NCBI GenBank assembly: GCA_004173515.1
Contig: SECN01000024.1
Span: 1-37,628 of the forward strand
Source of the DNA: Myxococcaceae bacterium
GTDB lineage: Bacteria > Myxococcota > Myxococcia > Myxococcales > Myxococcaceae
DNA length: 37,628 bases
Direction of reading: 5' to 3'
Made by a program: the position numbers and the translations under genes. This document shows, in pieces, positions 15,715 to 28,000 of the stretch. The notes below the pieces were generated by a model. It saw only the letters and a list, made by a program, of their open reading frames with translations, had not been told where the DNA came from and ran no database searches. Numbering within the stretch: position 1 is the first letter of the stretch; each line of letters opens with the position of its first letter.

Positions 15715-16634
15715 CGTGTGCAACCAGTAACGACGATATTGGGTTCAAGGTCGGGAGCGAATGCGAGCATCGCTTTCTTGTGCGCGGCGCTGCTAACGCC
15801 AAAGATGAAGTCAAATCCACAGGCCGTAGCAATGTCGCGATCTTGTCTCATCTCCTCCACGTGATCGCGTGCCACCTGATTTCGAAGAAAGAGTGAGTAC
15901 GTTTCAAACTGGTCGGTCTTGATCTCCCACAGTACGCGCACGCCAACTTGAAGTGCGTCGAAGTGCTTGCCGTCAACGAGCACGTCCATCTTGGGGAAGC
16001 GGTTTGGTGGAATCCTATCGGCGCACCTGTTGTGCGCCGTGTCTCCGCCTCGGTGTGGCACCGGAACAGGCTCGCAACTGGCGCGGCGTGTCGGATCCGC
16101 AAGCTCGGGTGGCACCGGAGGCTGCCAGTCCTGTCCTGCGGGCTCTGGTTGATGCGTGGGCTTGCGTTTCGCTACAGCCTCTCGGGGCGCCGCCTCCGTT
16201 CCTAGGGCGGTCCCTGCTTCCTCGGGGTAGAGGTGTCGTAGCTCATGCGCATCCAGCTCCTCCTTGATGGCCACGGCGACCACGACCAGGCCGATGACGA
16301 TCACGGCTCCCACGACGATCTCAGGGGCCGCCAGAACGCAGAACCCGAGTCCCAGGGTTGCCGCGTCCGCGGAGGCGACCGTGCATCTTCCCGTGCTGTC
16401 GTGGAACTCGACCCGCTCTTGATCGAGGGTCTGGAAACATTTTTCCACCAGGGCCGGCCAAGACTGGGAGGCTTCGCGGACAACGCACTGCCCACCGTCC
16501 GTCCAGGGGAGCCCCGCCGCGCGCTGGAGATTGGCGATTCTCCGGCTCCGCGATCCCCCCGTTCGGGGAAACGGTACCGATGTCGCACAGGCCGAAAGGA
16601 AAAGCAGGAGTGTGATGCACGCGAGGAGACGCAT
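15711..16634 (-). CDS. Lipoprotein with C-terminal PD-(D/E)xK-like nuclease domain (SitA-type toxin candidate)
   Basis: 307 residues from ATG 16634 (GTG 16640 also in frame). A type II signal peptide with lipobox LSAC puts the lipidated Cys at residue 16. A strong hydrophobic segment follows at about 95-123 (VLAAPEIVVGAVIVIG region), then a Pro-rich linker and a C-terminal domain with KMDVLVDGKHFDA and LWEIKTD, the Asp...Glu-x-Lys layout of restriction-endonuclease-like folds (DUF6310 as I recall). The lipoprotein head plus variable nuclease tail plus coupled downstream partner matches SitA/SitI toxins of Myxococcus, which move between cells by TraA/B outer-membrane exchange. It begins 79 bp after the megasynthase stop on the same strand. 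An alternative is a housekeeping envelope protein; the nuclease-like tail argues against that. Confidence 0.65.
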   Translation of the reverse strand: MRLLACITLLLFLSACATSVPFPRTGGSRSRRIANLQRAAGLPWTDGGQCVVREASQSWPALVEKCFQTLDQERVEFHDSTGRCTVASADAATLGLGFCVLAAPEIVVGAVIVIGLVVVAVAIKEELDAHELRHLYPEEAGTALGTEAAPREAVAKRKPTHQPEPAGQDWQPPVPPELADPTRRASCEPVPVPHRGGDTAHNRCADRIPPNRFPKMDVLVDGKHFDALQVGVRVLWEIKTDQFETYSLFLRNQVARDHVEEMRQDRDIATACGFDFIFGVSSAAHKKAMLAFAPDLEPNIVVTGCTR

Positions 16635-16712
16635 GGTCACGCTCTATCACTCATGTGATTGCGTCGGGTTGCAAGATGACCCGGTGACAATGGATTCAAG
16701 GATGAAATCCTC

Positions 16713-19070
16713 TCATTCCTTCCGCATCTTGTGCGCTTTGGTGTGGCTGGATTCCAGAACTCGCTCCAGCCGCTTCGCGAGGGCCTGGACGTTCGGGGAT
16801 TGCAGCAGCGTGTAGTGGTTGCCCGGAAGCTCCTCGCGCACCAGCTCCCCGGTGATGAGCGCGTCCCAGCCTTCATCCCGGGGGCCCGTGGACGCCGGGG
16901 CTTCGCTGGCTTGCAGCAGCAGGACGCGGCCCTGGAACGGTCCGGGGCGGTAGTGCTTCAGCGCGCGCAGGTTCTGGGTGAACACCTGGAGGAGCGTGCG
17001 CCCCTGGGGGCCTTGTGCTTCCGGACCCGCGAGCTGCCCCCGGTCGAGTTCGAACAGGGACGCGACCTGGCGCGCGTCGTCCACGTCGCCGGGCACCCGG
17101 TCGTCCGTCGCCGGGCTGGGATCGATGAGGACCAGCGCCTCCACCGTCTCTCCCCGGGCCTGGAGCTGGCGGGCCATCTCGTAGGCCACCACTCCGCCCA
17201 TGGACCAGCCTCCCAACCGGTAGGGGCCCGTCGGCTGGACGGCGCGGAGGGCCTCCACGTACAGGGCCGCCATCGCCTCCACCGTGTCCAGCGGCGGACG
17301 GGTTCCATCGAGCCCCTGGGACTGGAGTCCGTGGAAGGGCTGGTCCGGACCGAGCTGCTTCGCCAACTCCGCGTATGCCAGCACGTTGCCTCCCACCGGG
17401 TGGACGCAGAAGAAGGGCCGTTGCGTGCCGTGGGGCTGGATGGGCACGAGCGGTGAGAAGGCCGTGGGGGCCTGCCGCAGCAGCCGGGCCAATTGCTCCA
17501 CCGTGGGTGCCTGGAAGAGCGCGGCCAGGGGCAGGTCCCGGTGGAAGCGCTCGCGGATGCGCGCCATCAGCTTCACGGCGAGCAGCGAGTGTCCCCCCAG
17601 GTCGAAGAACGCCCGTGTCACCCCGATGGGCCGCGTGCCCAGCAGGTCCTCCCACAGGTCCACCAGCTCTTGCTCCAGCGCGTCGCGCGGCGCGACGTGG
17701 GGGGCCTCCGGTCGTGCGGCGTCCGGGCCTCCTGGCGTGAACCTGCGGGCCCGCTCCTCGGCGGTCTGCAGGGGACCCAGGTCCAGCGGCGCGTCCGGCG
17801 CGGCGAGGACGCCTTCGAGCAGCGCGTCCCATTGCTCCATCAGGTGCTGGACCGTGGCGGTGTCGAAGAGGTCCGTGCTGTAGCAGAGCGCTCCCTGGAA
17901 GCCCTCGGGCAGCCGCGTCAGGGCGAGGTCCAGATCGAACTTCGCCGGGGTGGCGGCTGGCTCCAGCGCCTTCAGCGTCAGGCCGGGGAGGTGCACCTCC
18001 GACTCCGGGGTGTTGTGCAGCGCGAACAGGGCCTGGAAGAGCGGGGTGCGTCCCAGGTCCCGTTCCGGCTGGAGCGCTTCCACCAGTCGTTCGAAGGGGA
18101 GATCCTGGTGTTCGTACGCGCCCAGCGTGCTGGCGCGCACCTGGGCGAGCAACTTCCGGAAGGACGTGCCTGGGTCGAAGCGCGCGCGCAGGACGAGCGT
18201 GTTGACGAAGAAGCCGATGAGCCCTTCGGTCTCCGCGTGGCGTCGTCCCGCGATGGGGGTGCCCACCAGCACGTCGTCCTGTTCGGCGTAGCGGGACAGC
18301 AGCGTCTGGAACGCGGCCATCAACACCATGAAGGGCGTGGCCCCCTCGCGCTTCGCCAGGGTCTCCACCGCCTCACTCAGGGCCGGGGACAGGCGCACTG
18401 GCAGCAGCGCCCCCCGGGCCGAGCGCTTCTCTGGACGGGGCCGGTCGGTGGGCAACGCCAGCGTGCGTGGGGCTCCTTCGAGCTGGTGCCTCCACCAGTC
18501 GAGCTGGGCCTCCAGCACGCGGCCTTCCAGCCACGTCCGCTGCCAGACGGCGTAGTCCGCGTACTGCACGGGCAGCTCGGACAGCGGGGAGGGGCGGCCC
18601 TGGCGGAAGGCTTCGTAGAGGGCCACCAGTTCACGCACGAGCACCCCGAAGGACCAGCCGTCGGACACGGTGTGGTGCAGGCACATGAGGAGCAGGTGTT
18701 CGTGTTCCTCCAGGCTCAGGAGCGTGAAGCGCGCCAGCGGCCCGGTGCCCAGGTCGAAGGGTCGCTGAGCTTCGTCGCTCGCACGTCGCAGGGCCTCGGC
18801 TTCGCGTGCTTCTGCGGGCAGGTGGCCGAGGTCCTCCGTGCGCAACGCTCCGGGCAGGGCCGGGTGGATGCGCTGGTGGGGCTCTCCGTCCTGGGTTTCG
18901 TAGGTGGTGCGCAGGGCTTCGTGTCGGTGGATGAGCGCGTCGAAGGCCTGCTGGAGGGCGGCCACCTCCACCGTGCCGGTCAGGCGCAGGGCGAAGGGCA
19001 GGTTGTAGAGGCTGCTGCCTGGCTCCAATTGATCGATGAACCACAGTCGCTGCTGGGCGAATGAGAGCGG
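16713..19070 (-). other. Megasynthase: terminal C5-PCP5-TE without an adenylation domain
   Basis: C5 (about 17790-19070) has an intact HHTVSDGW. Within about 35 residues of its end (TAEERARRF) PCP5 begins (about 17485-17690, DLGGHSL, Ser 17586-17588). The TE (about 16740-17470) has GWSMGG (Ser 17202-17204), LIDPSP and GNHYTLL (His 16815-17). No trace of A-domain cores lies between C5 and PCP5. The last acceptor must be loaded in trans, or the module is a non-elongating release station. The TE should free the product by hydrolysis or cyclisation. Confidence 0.9.
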
Positions 19071-22000
19071 CGGCGGGCCGTCTGCCTTCGCCCTCGTCAG
19101 GGGCGGCAGCGCGGGGGGGGGCGCGGCGTCCGGCAGTCGTCGCGCGAGGGCCGCCACGGTGGGCGATTCGAAGAGCGTCCGGACCGCGAGCTCCACGCCG
19201 AAGCGCGCGCGCACGCGGGCCACCACCTGCGTGGCCAGGAGCGAGTGGCCGCCGAGCTCGAAGAAGTTGTCATGGCGTCCCACCGCGGGCACGCGCAGCA
19301 GCTCACCCCAGAGGGCCGCGAGGCGTTCCTCGGTGGGGGTGGCCGGGGCTTCGTAGGTGCGGGCGGTGAGGTGCGTGGCCTCCGGGACGGGAAGGGCCTT
19401 GCGGTCCACCTTGCCGTTGGGCGTCAGCGGCAGGGCGGGCAGGGCGATGAAGGCCGTGGGCACCATGTAGTCGGGCAGGTGCTGGCGCAGGTGTTCGCGC
19501 AGGGGCGCCGGGTCCAGCTCGGGCGCGACGTAGGCGACGAGCCGTGCATCCCCGGGGACATCCTCCCGGACGAGGACGACCGCGTCCCGGAGGCCCGGGT
19601 GCATGCGCAGGGTGGCTTCGATTTCACCGGGCTCGATGCGGTGTCCGCGCAGCTTTACCTGGAAGTCCAAACGGCCCATGAAGTCGAGCGTGCCGTCCTC
19701 GCGCCACCGCGCCTTGTCACCCGTGCGGTACAGGCGCGCGCCGGGCTCGGGGTTGAACGGATCCGGGAGGAAGCGCTCCGCCGTCAGGTGCGGACGGTCC
19801 AGGTAGCCCCGGGCCAGGCCCTCGCCTGCGAAGCACAGCTCCCCCGGCAGGCCGAAGGGCACCAGCTCCTGACGCGCGTCGAGGACGTAGGCCCGCAGGT
19901 TGTCCAGGGGCCGTCCGATGACGGGCCGCTCATGGGGCGTGTGTTGGATGTTCCAGACAGTGGCGTCCACCGTGCACTCGGTGGGGCCGTAGCCGTTGAA
20001 GGCCCGGGTGCGGGAGGTGTGGGCGAGCTGCTTCCAGAGCACCTCGTCCAGCGCCTCACCGCCCACGCTCAGCACCGACGGCACGTGCGCGCGCTCCAGC
20101 AGTCCGGCCTCCAGCAGGGGCTTGAGCTGTCCCGGGGTGCAGTCCAGCACGTCCACCCGCGTCGCTTCCAACCACGCGAGCATCCGCTCCGGATCCAGGC
20201 GCACGTCGTCGGGGACGACGCACAGGCAGTGCCCGTCGATGAGCTGGACGACCTGTTCGAGCGACGCGTCGAAGTACAGCGGCGCGTTGACCGCGATGCG
20301 CTGGCCTTGGGGCAGGCCCGCGTAGATGGACCGCGTCATCGCCCGGTGCAGGTGGAGCAGTGAGCGGTGCCGCACCATCACGCCCTTGGGCAGGCCCGTG
20401 GAGCCCGACGTGTAGAGGATGTACGCGAGGTTTCCGGCGAGCGCCGACGCGGGTGGATTCTCCCGGGACAGGGTGGACAGCCGCTCCTGCTCCGCGTCGA
20501 GCCGCACCACATGGGCCACGTCCGGGCTCCACGCTTCCGCGAGGGCTCGCGACGTCACCAGCACGCGGGCGCCGCAGTCGCGAAGGAGGGTGGACCGGCG
20601 CGCGGCGGGCGCGTTCGGATCCAGGGGCACGAAGGCACCTCCAGCCTTGAGCACGGCCAGCAGCGCGACGATGACGTCCGCCGAGCGCTCCAGGCACAGG
20701 CCCACCCGGACCTCAGGACCCACGCCCCGGGCCCGCAGGTCCCAGGCGAGCTGGTTGGCGCGCGCGTTGAGTTCCTGGAAGGAGAGCGTCGTCTCCCCGA
20801 ACACCACCGCGTCGGCTTCCGGGGTGCGGGCCGCCCGAGCCTCGATGTGTCCGTGCAGCGTGCCTTCACGGTCGAAGTCCGTGAGGGCGCCGCTCCCGAG
20901 TTCCAGCAGGCGCTTCCGCTCCTCCGGCGAGACGAGGGACAGCTCCCGCAGGGGGACTTCTGGCGAGGCGAGCACGGCCTCCAGCAGCACGCGCAGGTGG
21001 GCGACGAGCCGCGTGGACGTCGTGTGCCCGAACAGGTCCGTGGCGTATTCGAGCGTCCCCCGGAAGCCGTCCTCCTGCCGGTTCAGCTCCAGGCTGAGAT
21101 CGAACTGGGACGTGGCGCTGCTGGCGATGCGCGCCGGGCGGAACGTGAGCCCGGGCACCGACAGCTCCGGCACCGGCGCGTTCTGGAGCGCGAACATCAC
21201 CTGGAAGAGCGGCATGCGGCCCAGGTCGCGCGTCGGCTGCACCGCCTCCACCAACCGCTCGAAGGGCAGGTCCTGGTGTTCGTAGGCGCCCAGCGTGTTG
21301 GCGCGCACCTGGGCGAGCAGCTCGCGGAACGTCGTCCGGGGGTTGAAGCTTCCGCGCAGGACCAGCGTGTTCACGAAGAAGCCGATGAGGCCTTCGGTCT
21401 CCGCATGGCGGCGGTTCGCGATGGGCGAGCCCACGAGCACGTCGTCCTGCCCGGAGTACCGGTGCAACACGGTCTGGAAGGCCGCGAGCAGCACCATGAA
21501 GGCCGTCGCACCCTCACTCCGGGCCAGGGCCTCCACCTGTTCCGCCAGGTCTCGTGGCAGGTGCACCGGCACGGTATCCCCGCGCTGCGTGGAGACGGCG
21601 GGCCGGGGCTTGTCGGTGGGCAGCTCCAGGGCCCGGGGGGCTCCTTCGAGCTGCTGCTTCCACCAGTCGAGCTGGGCCTCCAGCGCGTCGCCCTGGAGCC
21701 AGCCTCGCTGCCAGAGGGCGAAGTCGGCGTACTGCACGGGCAGCTCCGGGAGCACGGGCGTGCGTCCCTCGCGCAGGGCTTCGTAGTAGGCGGTGAGCTC
21801 CCGGGCGAGCACGCCCAGGGACCAGCCGTCGGACACGATGTGGTGCAGGTGGAGCACCAGCACGTGCTCCCGCGCGCCGAGCTTCAGCAGCAGGGCGCGG
21901 ATCACCGGCCCCTGCTCCAGGTCGAACGGGCGTTGGGATTCGAGGGTCGCGAGCCGCTCCGCCTCGCGCTCCCGTTCTTCCGAAGCCTCCAGCCCGGTGA

Positions 22001-25000
22001 GGTCCACGCGCTCCAGGGGCACCCGGGCCCGGTCGTGGAGGTGCTGCACGGGCTGGCCGCCTTCCAGCCGGAACGTGGTGCGCAGCGCTTCGTGTCGCGC
22101 CATCAGCGCATCCAGGCTTCCTCGCAGCGCGTCCTCGTCCAGCGCGCCCTGGAGCGTCAGGGCGAGGGGCATGTTGTAGAGGCTGCTGCCCGGCTCCAAC
22201 TGATCGATGAACCACAGCCGCTGCTGCGCGAAAGACAGTGGCAGGGCGGAAGGCCGGGGACCGCGCGTGAGGGGCGGTGGCACCCGGGAGGTGCTCGCGA
22301 AGGTGGAGAGAACTCCCGCGAGCGCGGCCACGGTGGGCGCGTTGAACAGCTCGCCCAGGGGCAGCTCCACGCCGAACACCCGGCGGATCCGCGACACGAC
22401 CTGCGTGGCGAGGAGCGAATGGCCTCCGCGTTCGAAGAAGTCGTCGTGGACGCCCACCGTCTCCGGCTCCAGGCGCAGCACCTCCGCCCAGATGGCCGTA
22501 AGCTTTGCTTCCACGGCATCACGGGGGGCCTCGCGCGTCGCCTCGCCCGGGATGGATGCTTCAGGCAGGGGCAGGGCCTTGCGGTCCACCTTGCCGTTCG
22601 GAGACAGCGGCAGGGCTGTCAGCTCCACCCACGCGGAGGGCACCAGCGGATCAGGAAGCTGCTGCCGCGCGAAGGCCTTCACGCGGTCGGTGCCCTGGCC
22701 TGCTTCGGTGCACACCACGTAGGCGACGAGCCGCTTCTCTCCGGGCACGTCCTCGCGCGCCAGCACCACCGCCTCGCGGACGTCGGGGGATTGGCGCAGC
22801 ACCGCCTCCACCTCGCCGGGCTCGATGCGGAAGCCTCGGATCTTCACCTGGAAGTCGGTGCGGCCCAGGAACTCCAAAGTCCCGTCCTCGCGCCAGCGGG
22901 CCTGGTCACCGGTGCGGTACAGGCGGGAGCCCGGTTGGGTGGCGAAGGGATGGGGAATGAAACGCTCGGCGGTGAGGTCGGACCGTCGCAGGTAGCCCCA
23001 CGCGAGGCCGTCGCCTCCGACGTACAGCTCTCCGGGGACGCCCGGTGGCGTGGGTTCCAGCGCGGCGTCCAACACCCACGCGGTGGAGTTGGACAGGGGC
23101 CGACCGATGGGCACGGTGCCCTCCACGGTGTCCCCGGCGCGCAGCGCGTGCGTGGCGGAGAAGGTGGTGTTCTCCGTGGGGCCGTAGCCGTTGATCAGCA
23201 CGGCGTCCGGCGCCATCCGCGCCAGGTGTTCGCGGACGCGAGGCACGGGCAGCACGTCACCGCCCGCGAGCACCCGGCGCACTCGCGCGAGGCAGGCGCC
23301 TTCGTGCAGGACCATCTGTTCGAACAGCGCGGCCGTGAGCCACAGGGTGGTGACGCCTTCGGCCGTCAACAGCGTGGCCAGCTCCGACAGGGACAGCGCG
23401 GTGGGCGGCGCCAGCACCAGCTTCGCTCCGTTGAGCAGCGGGCCCCAGACCTCCAGCGTGGAAGCGTCGAACGCGACCGGGGCCACCTGAAGGAATACGT
23501 CCGACGGTCCGGCGTGGAGGAACGAGGCGCCCCGGACCAGCCGCACGATGCCCCGGTGGGGCACGGTGACGCCCTTGGGGCGACCGGTGCTCCCCGACGT
23601 GAACATCACGTAGGCCAGTGCTTCGGCCGGCACCCGCATGTCCAGTGGCGTGGTGGGCTGCTTCGCGAGCAGGTCCGCTTCCGCGTCCAGGAGGACCAGC
23701 AGGTCGGCCACCGCAGGCAAATCCTCCGCCAGCGCCTCCTGGGTGACGAGCACGCTGACGCCCGCCTCCTGGAGGATCCATGTGGTGCGCGCCGTCGGGG
23801 CCTTGGTGTCCACGGGCACATAGGCCGCGCCGGCCTTGAGGATGCCGAGCATGCCGGTGATGAGCTCCGGCGAGCGCTCCACGCACAGGCCCACCCGGTC
23901 CCCGGGCCGCACGCCCAGGCGGCGCAGGTGGTGCGCCAGTTGGTTCGACTGGTGCTCCAGCGCGGCGTAGGTGAGTTCGCGTGGCGCTGCCTCCGTCTGG
24001 AAGGGCCCGGTGCTTCCGGGGGCTCGCACCGCGATGGCGCCGGGGGTGTGGGCGGCCTGCTCCGTGAACAGCGCGGGTACGGAGGCTTCGTGGGGGTACT
24101 CCGTGGCGGTGCCGCTCCAGGTCTCCAGCACCTGCCGACGCTCCTCGACGGTGAGCCACGGCAGACGGGAGAGCGGGGTCGCGGGGGCGGCCACCGCGGC
24201 ATCGAGCAACACGCGCAGGTGCCGCGCCATGCGGGCCACCGTCGCGGGCGCGAACAGGGCGGTGTTGAAGTTGATGCCGCCCGCGAAGCCCTCCGGTGCG
24301 CGGTGCAGCAGCCACTCCAGGTCGAAGCGGATCGCCCCAGGGTCGGCGTTCAACGGCTGGAGCGACAGGCCGGGCAACTCCAGCTTCGGCAGCGGCGCGT
24401 TCTGGAGCGTGAAGGTGACCTGGAAGAAGGGCGTGCGGCTGGGGTCGCGGGTGGGGTGCAGGGCCTCGACGAGCTTCTCGAAGGGGAGGTCCTGGTGCTC
24501 ATGGGCGCCCAGGGTGGTGTCCCGCACCCGCCCGAGCAGCGCGCGGAAGGTGTCGTCTGGGCGCAGCCGCGTGCGCAGGACGACGGTGTTCGCGAAGTAG
24601 CCGATGAGCGCCTCGGACTCGGCGTGGCGGCGTCCCGCGATGGGGGAGCCCACGAGCACGTCATCCTGGCCGGCGTAGCGTCCCAGCAGCACCTGGAAGG
24701 CGGCGAGCAGTACCATGAACGGGGTCACGCCTTCGCGCCTCGCCAGGGCCTCCAGCGCCTCGCTCGACGCACGGGGAAGCGTGAGCGGCATGAGCGCACC
24801 CTGGAAGGACTGCCGGGTGGGTCTCGGATGATCCGTGGGCAGTTCGAGGTGGGACGGTGCGCCTTCGAGCTGCTGGCGCCAGTAGCCGAGCTGTTGCTCC
24901 AGCACCGCTCCCCGCAGCCAGTCGCGCTGCCACAGGGCGTGGTCGGCGTACTGCACGGGAAGTTCGGGCAGGGGGGAGGGGAGGCCTCGCGAGAGGGCGG

Positions 25001-28000
25001 CGTAGAGCGTGCCCATCTCGCGCACGAGGACGCCGGTGGACCAGCCGTCGGAGATGATGTGGTGCTGGTTGAGCACCAGCACGTGCTCGGTGGGTGACAG
25101 CTTCAGCAGGAGTGCCCGGATGAGGGGCCCCTGCTCCAGGTCGAACGGGCTGCGGGTCTCTTCGCGGGTGAGCCTCGATGCTTCCGCGCGACGGTGCTCC
25201 GGGTCGGTGAGGCCCGTGAGGTCCACCTGCCGCACCGGCAGCGGGAGGGCGGGGTGGATGAGCTGCTCGGGAGTGCCTTCGTGCGCGCGGAACGTGGTGC
25301 GCAGGGCTTCGTGGCGGCGCATCAGCGCGTCGAAGCCCTGTTGCAGCGCGCGCAGGTCCAGCGAGCCCTCCAGCTTCAGGGCGAGCGGGACATGGTAGGC
25401 CGCGTCCACGGCTCCGAGTTGGTGGATGAACCACAGCCGCTGCTGGGCGAAGGACAGGGGCACGACGTCAGGCCGCTCCCGGCGCGTCAGTGGGGTGAGG
25501 GCGGATGCTTCCGGTGGGCGGGCGGTGTTCGCTGCCTCCGGGGCTGACTTCGTGGTTGAGCCAGCCTGGGCCGCGGTCTCCTTCGCGGGTGGATTCGGGG
25601 CGGCAGGAAGTTGCTCGCGCTGCCAGCCGCTGGTGTCGGCGTAGCGCACCAGCCGGTGGTGCCAGCCCGGCTCCTGCTGTCCCACGAACCAGACCGGTTG
25701 CCTCGCGACGGGCGGAGCTGCCGCCAGGGGGGCGGGCACTGCCTCCCGTTCCGGTGTGGAGGGGTTGTTGTCGGCGGGGTGCGCGGCCGGTGCATTGACC
25801 GTCGAAGTCGCTGGCTCCGTTGTGGAGGCGGCCGTGCCAACGAGCCGACGTGAAAGGGCCTCCACGGTCGGAGCTTCGAAGAGCGTGCGCAGCGGCAGTT
25901 CCTGCCCGAAGCGCGCACGGACCCGCGCCGCCACCTGGGTCGCGAGCAGCGAATGGCCGCCCAGCTCGAAGAAGCTGTCCTGCACCCCGACGCGTTCGAT
26001 GCCGAGCACCTGCGCGAAGATCTCCGCCAGCGTGCGCTCGGTGTCATCGCGCGGGGCGATGAATCCACCCCGCGCCGTGGTCGGCGCTTCGGGCGCGGGC
26101 AGGGCCTTGCGGTCCACCTTTCCGCTGGACGTCAGGGGCAGTGCCTCCAGGGTCACCAGCGCGGAGGGCACCATGTATTCGGGCAGCCGCGTGTGCAGGA
26201 ACGCCCTCAACGCGGTGGTATCCGTCGCGGTGTCTTCGGCCGTGACGTACGCGACGAGGCGCGGCTCTCCCGTGCGCTCCTGGCGCACGATGGCCACGGC
26301 CTCGCGCACCCCCGGCCAGGCCTGGAGCGCGGCTTCGATGTCGCCCAGCTCGATGCGGAAGCCCCGGAGCTTCACCTGGAAGTCGGCGCGGCCCAGGTAC
26401 TCCAGCGTCCCGTCCGTGCGCCACCTCGCGATATCGCCCGTGCGGTACAGCCGGGCCCCGGGCGTGCCACCGTGGGCGTCGGGGACGAAGCGCTCGGCGG
26501 TGAGGGCGGGGCGGCGCCAGTAGCCCCGGCCCACCTGCACGCCGCCGATGAACAGCTCGCCCGGGATGCCCACGGGCACCGGCTGGTTGCTCCGGTCCAG
26601 GACATACATCCGCGTGTTGGCCACGGGACGCCCGATGGGCACGACGCGCAGGGCTTCGTCGCGCGGGCACTCCCAGGACGTCACGTCCACCGCGGCCTCG
26701 GTGGGGCCGTAGAGGTTGTGCAGCGTGGCGTGAGGCAGGCGCGCCTGTGCCTTGTGCACCAGGTCCGCGGGCAGGGCTTCGCCGCTGCACATCACCCGCC
26801 GCAGCCGCGTCAGGCCTTCCAGACCGGGCTCCTCCACGAAGGCCCGCAGCATGGACGGCACGAAGTGCGCCGTCGTCACTTCCTCCCTTGCCATCAACGC
26901 GGTGAGGTAGTCCGGCTCCTGATGACCTCCGGGCCGCGCGAGCACCAGCCGCGCCCCCGTCATCAACGGCCAAAAGAACTCCCAGACGGACACGTCGAAG
27001 CTGAAGGGCGTCTTCTGCAACACCGTGTCGTCGGACGTCAGGCCGTAGCGCGACTGCATCCAGCGCAGGCGGTTGACGACCCCCGCGTGCGCGTTCATCG
27101 CGCCCTTGGGCCGTCCCGTGCTGCCGGAGGTGAAGATGACGTAGGCGAGCGCGTCCTCGCCCGCCAGGCTCCGTGGCCGACCGACGGGCTGTCGCGCGAT
27201 GGCCTCCCACTCCGTGTCCAGCGCGACGACGTGCGCGGCATGGGCAGGCAGGGCGTCGCGGAACCGCTCCTGGGTCAGGAGGACCGGCGCGGCGGTGTCT
27301 TCCAACATCCCGGTGAGTCGCTCGCCCGGTGTGGAGAGATCCAACGGCACGTAGGCGGCGCCGGACTTCAGGATGCCCAGGAGGGCGACGACCATCTCCA
27401 GGGAGCGCTCCAGGCACACGCCCACCAGGGTCTCCGGCCCCACGCCCCGGATCCGCAGGTGGTGCGCGAGCTGGTTGGCCCGCGCTTCCAATTGTCCATA
27501 CGTGAGCCGCTGTGACTCGAACTGGAGCGCGACGGCCTCCGGCGTGCGTTCCGCCTGGGCCTCGAAGAGCGTGTGGAGGCTCGCTCCGCGCGGGTACTCC
27601 ACGTGCGTGTCATTCCATCCGCGCAGCACCTGTTCGCGCGCTTCGGTGGAGAGCAGCGGCAGGCTCGCGACCGGTGCGTCCGGCGCCGCGGTGACGGCCT
27701 TCGCCAGCGCCGTCAGATGCTCCGCCATCCGGGCCAGCGTCGCTTCGTCGAAGAGGGCGGTGGCATACTCCAGCCGGCAGCGAAGCCCGTCGCGCTGCTC
27801 CCAGACCTCCAGCGTCAGGTCGAACTTGGACGTCGTGACCGGCACGTCCACGCCGCCAATGCGCAGGCCCTGGCCCTCCGTCGTCTGGGCCTCCGGCACG
27901 TTGATGACGTTGAGGATCGCCTGGAACACGGGCGTGCGGCTCAGGTCTCGCGGCGCCTGGAGCACGTCCACCAACTGCTCGAAGGGCATGTCCTGCCGCG

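Noticed and set aside
16635..16712. Terminator or promoter between the megasynthase stop and the lipoprotein toxin gene.
   Set aside because: Only a 5-bp stem (CGGGT/ACCCG) and weak -35/-10 matches; not enough to call either.
20367..25097. A 1576-residue open frame on the plus strand opposite the megasynthase (also 679 aa at 4666-6705, 515 aa at 7308-8855, 562 aa at 34620-36308).
   Set aside because: These are long because high third-position GC on the real strand suppresses stops on the complement. Their products are Arg/His/Gly/Gln-rich with no domain, and the opposite strand encodes clear enzymes.
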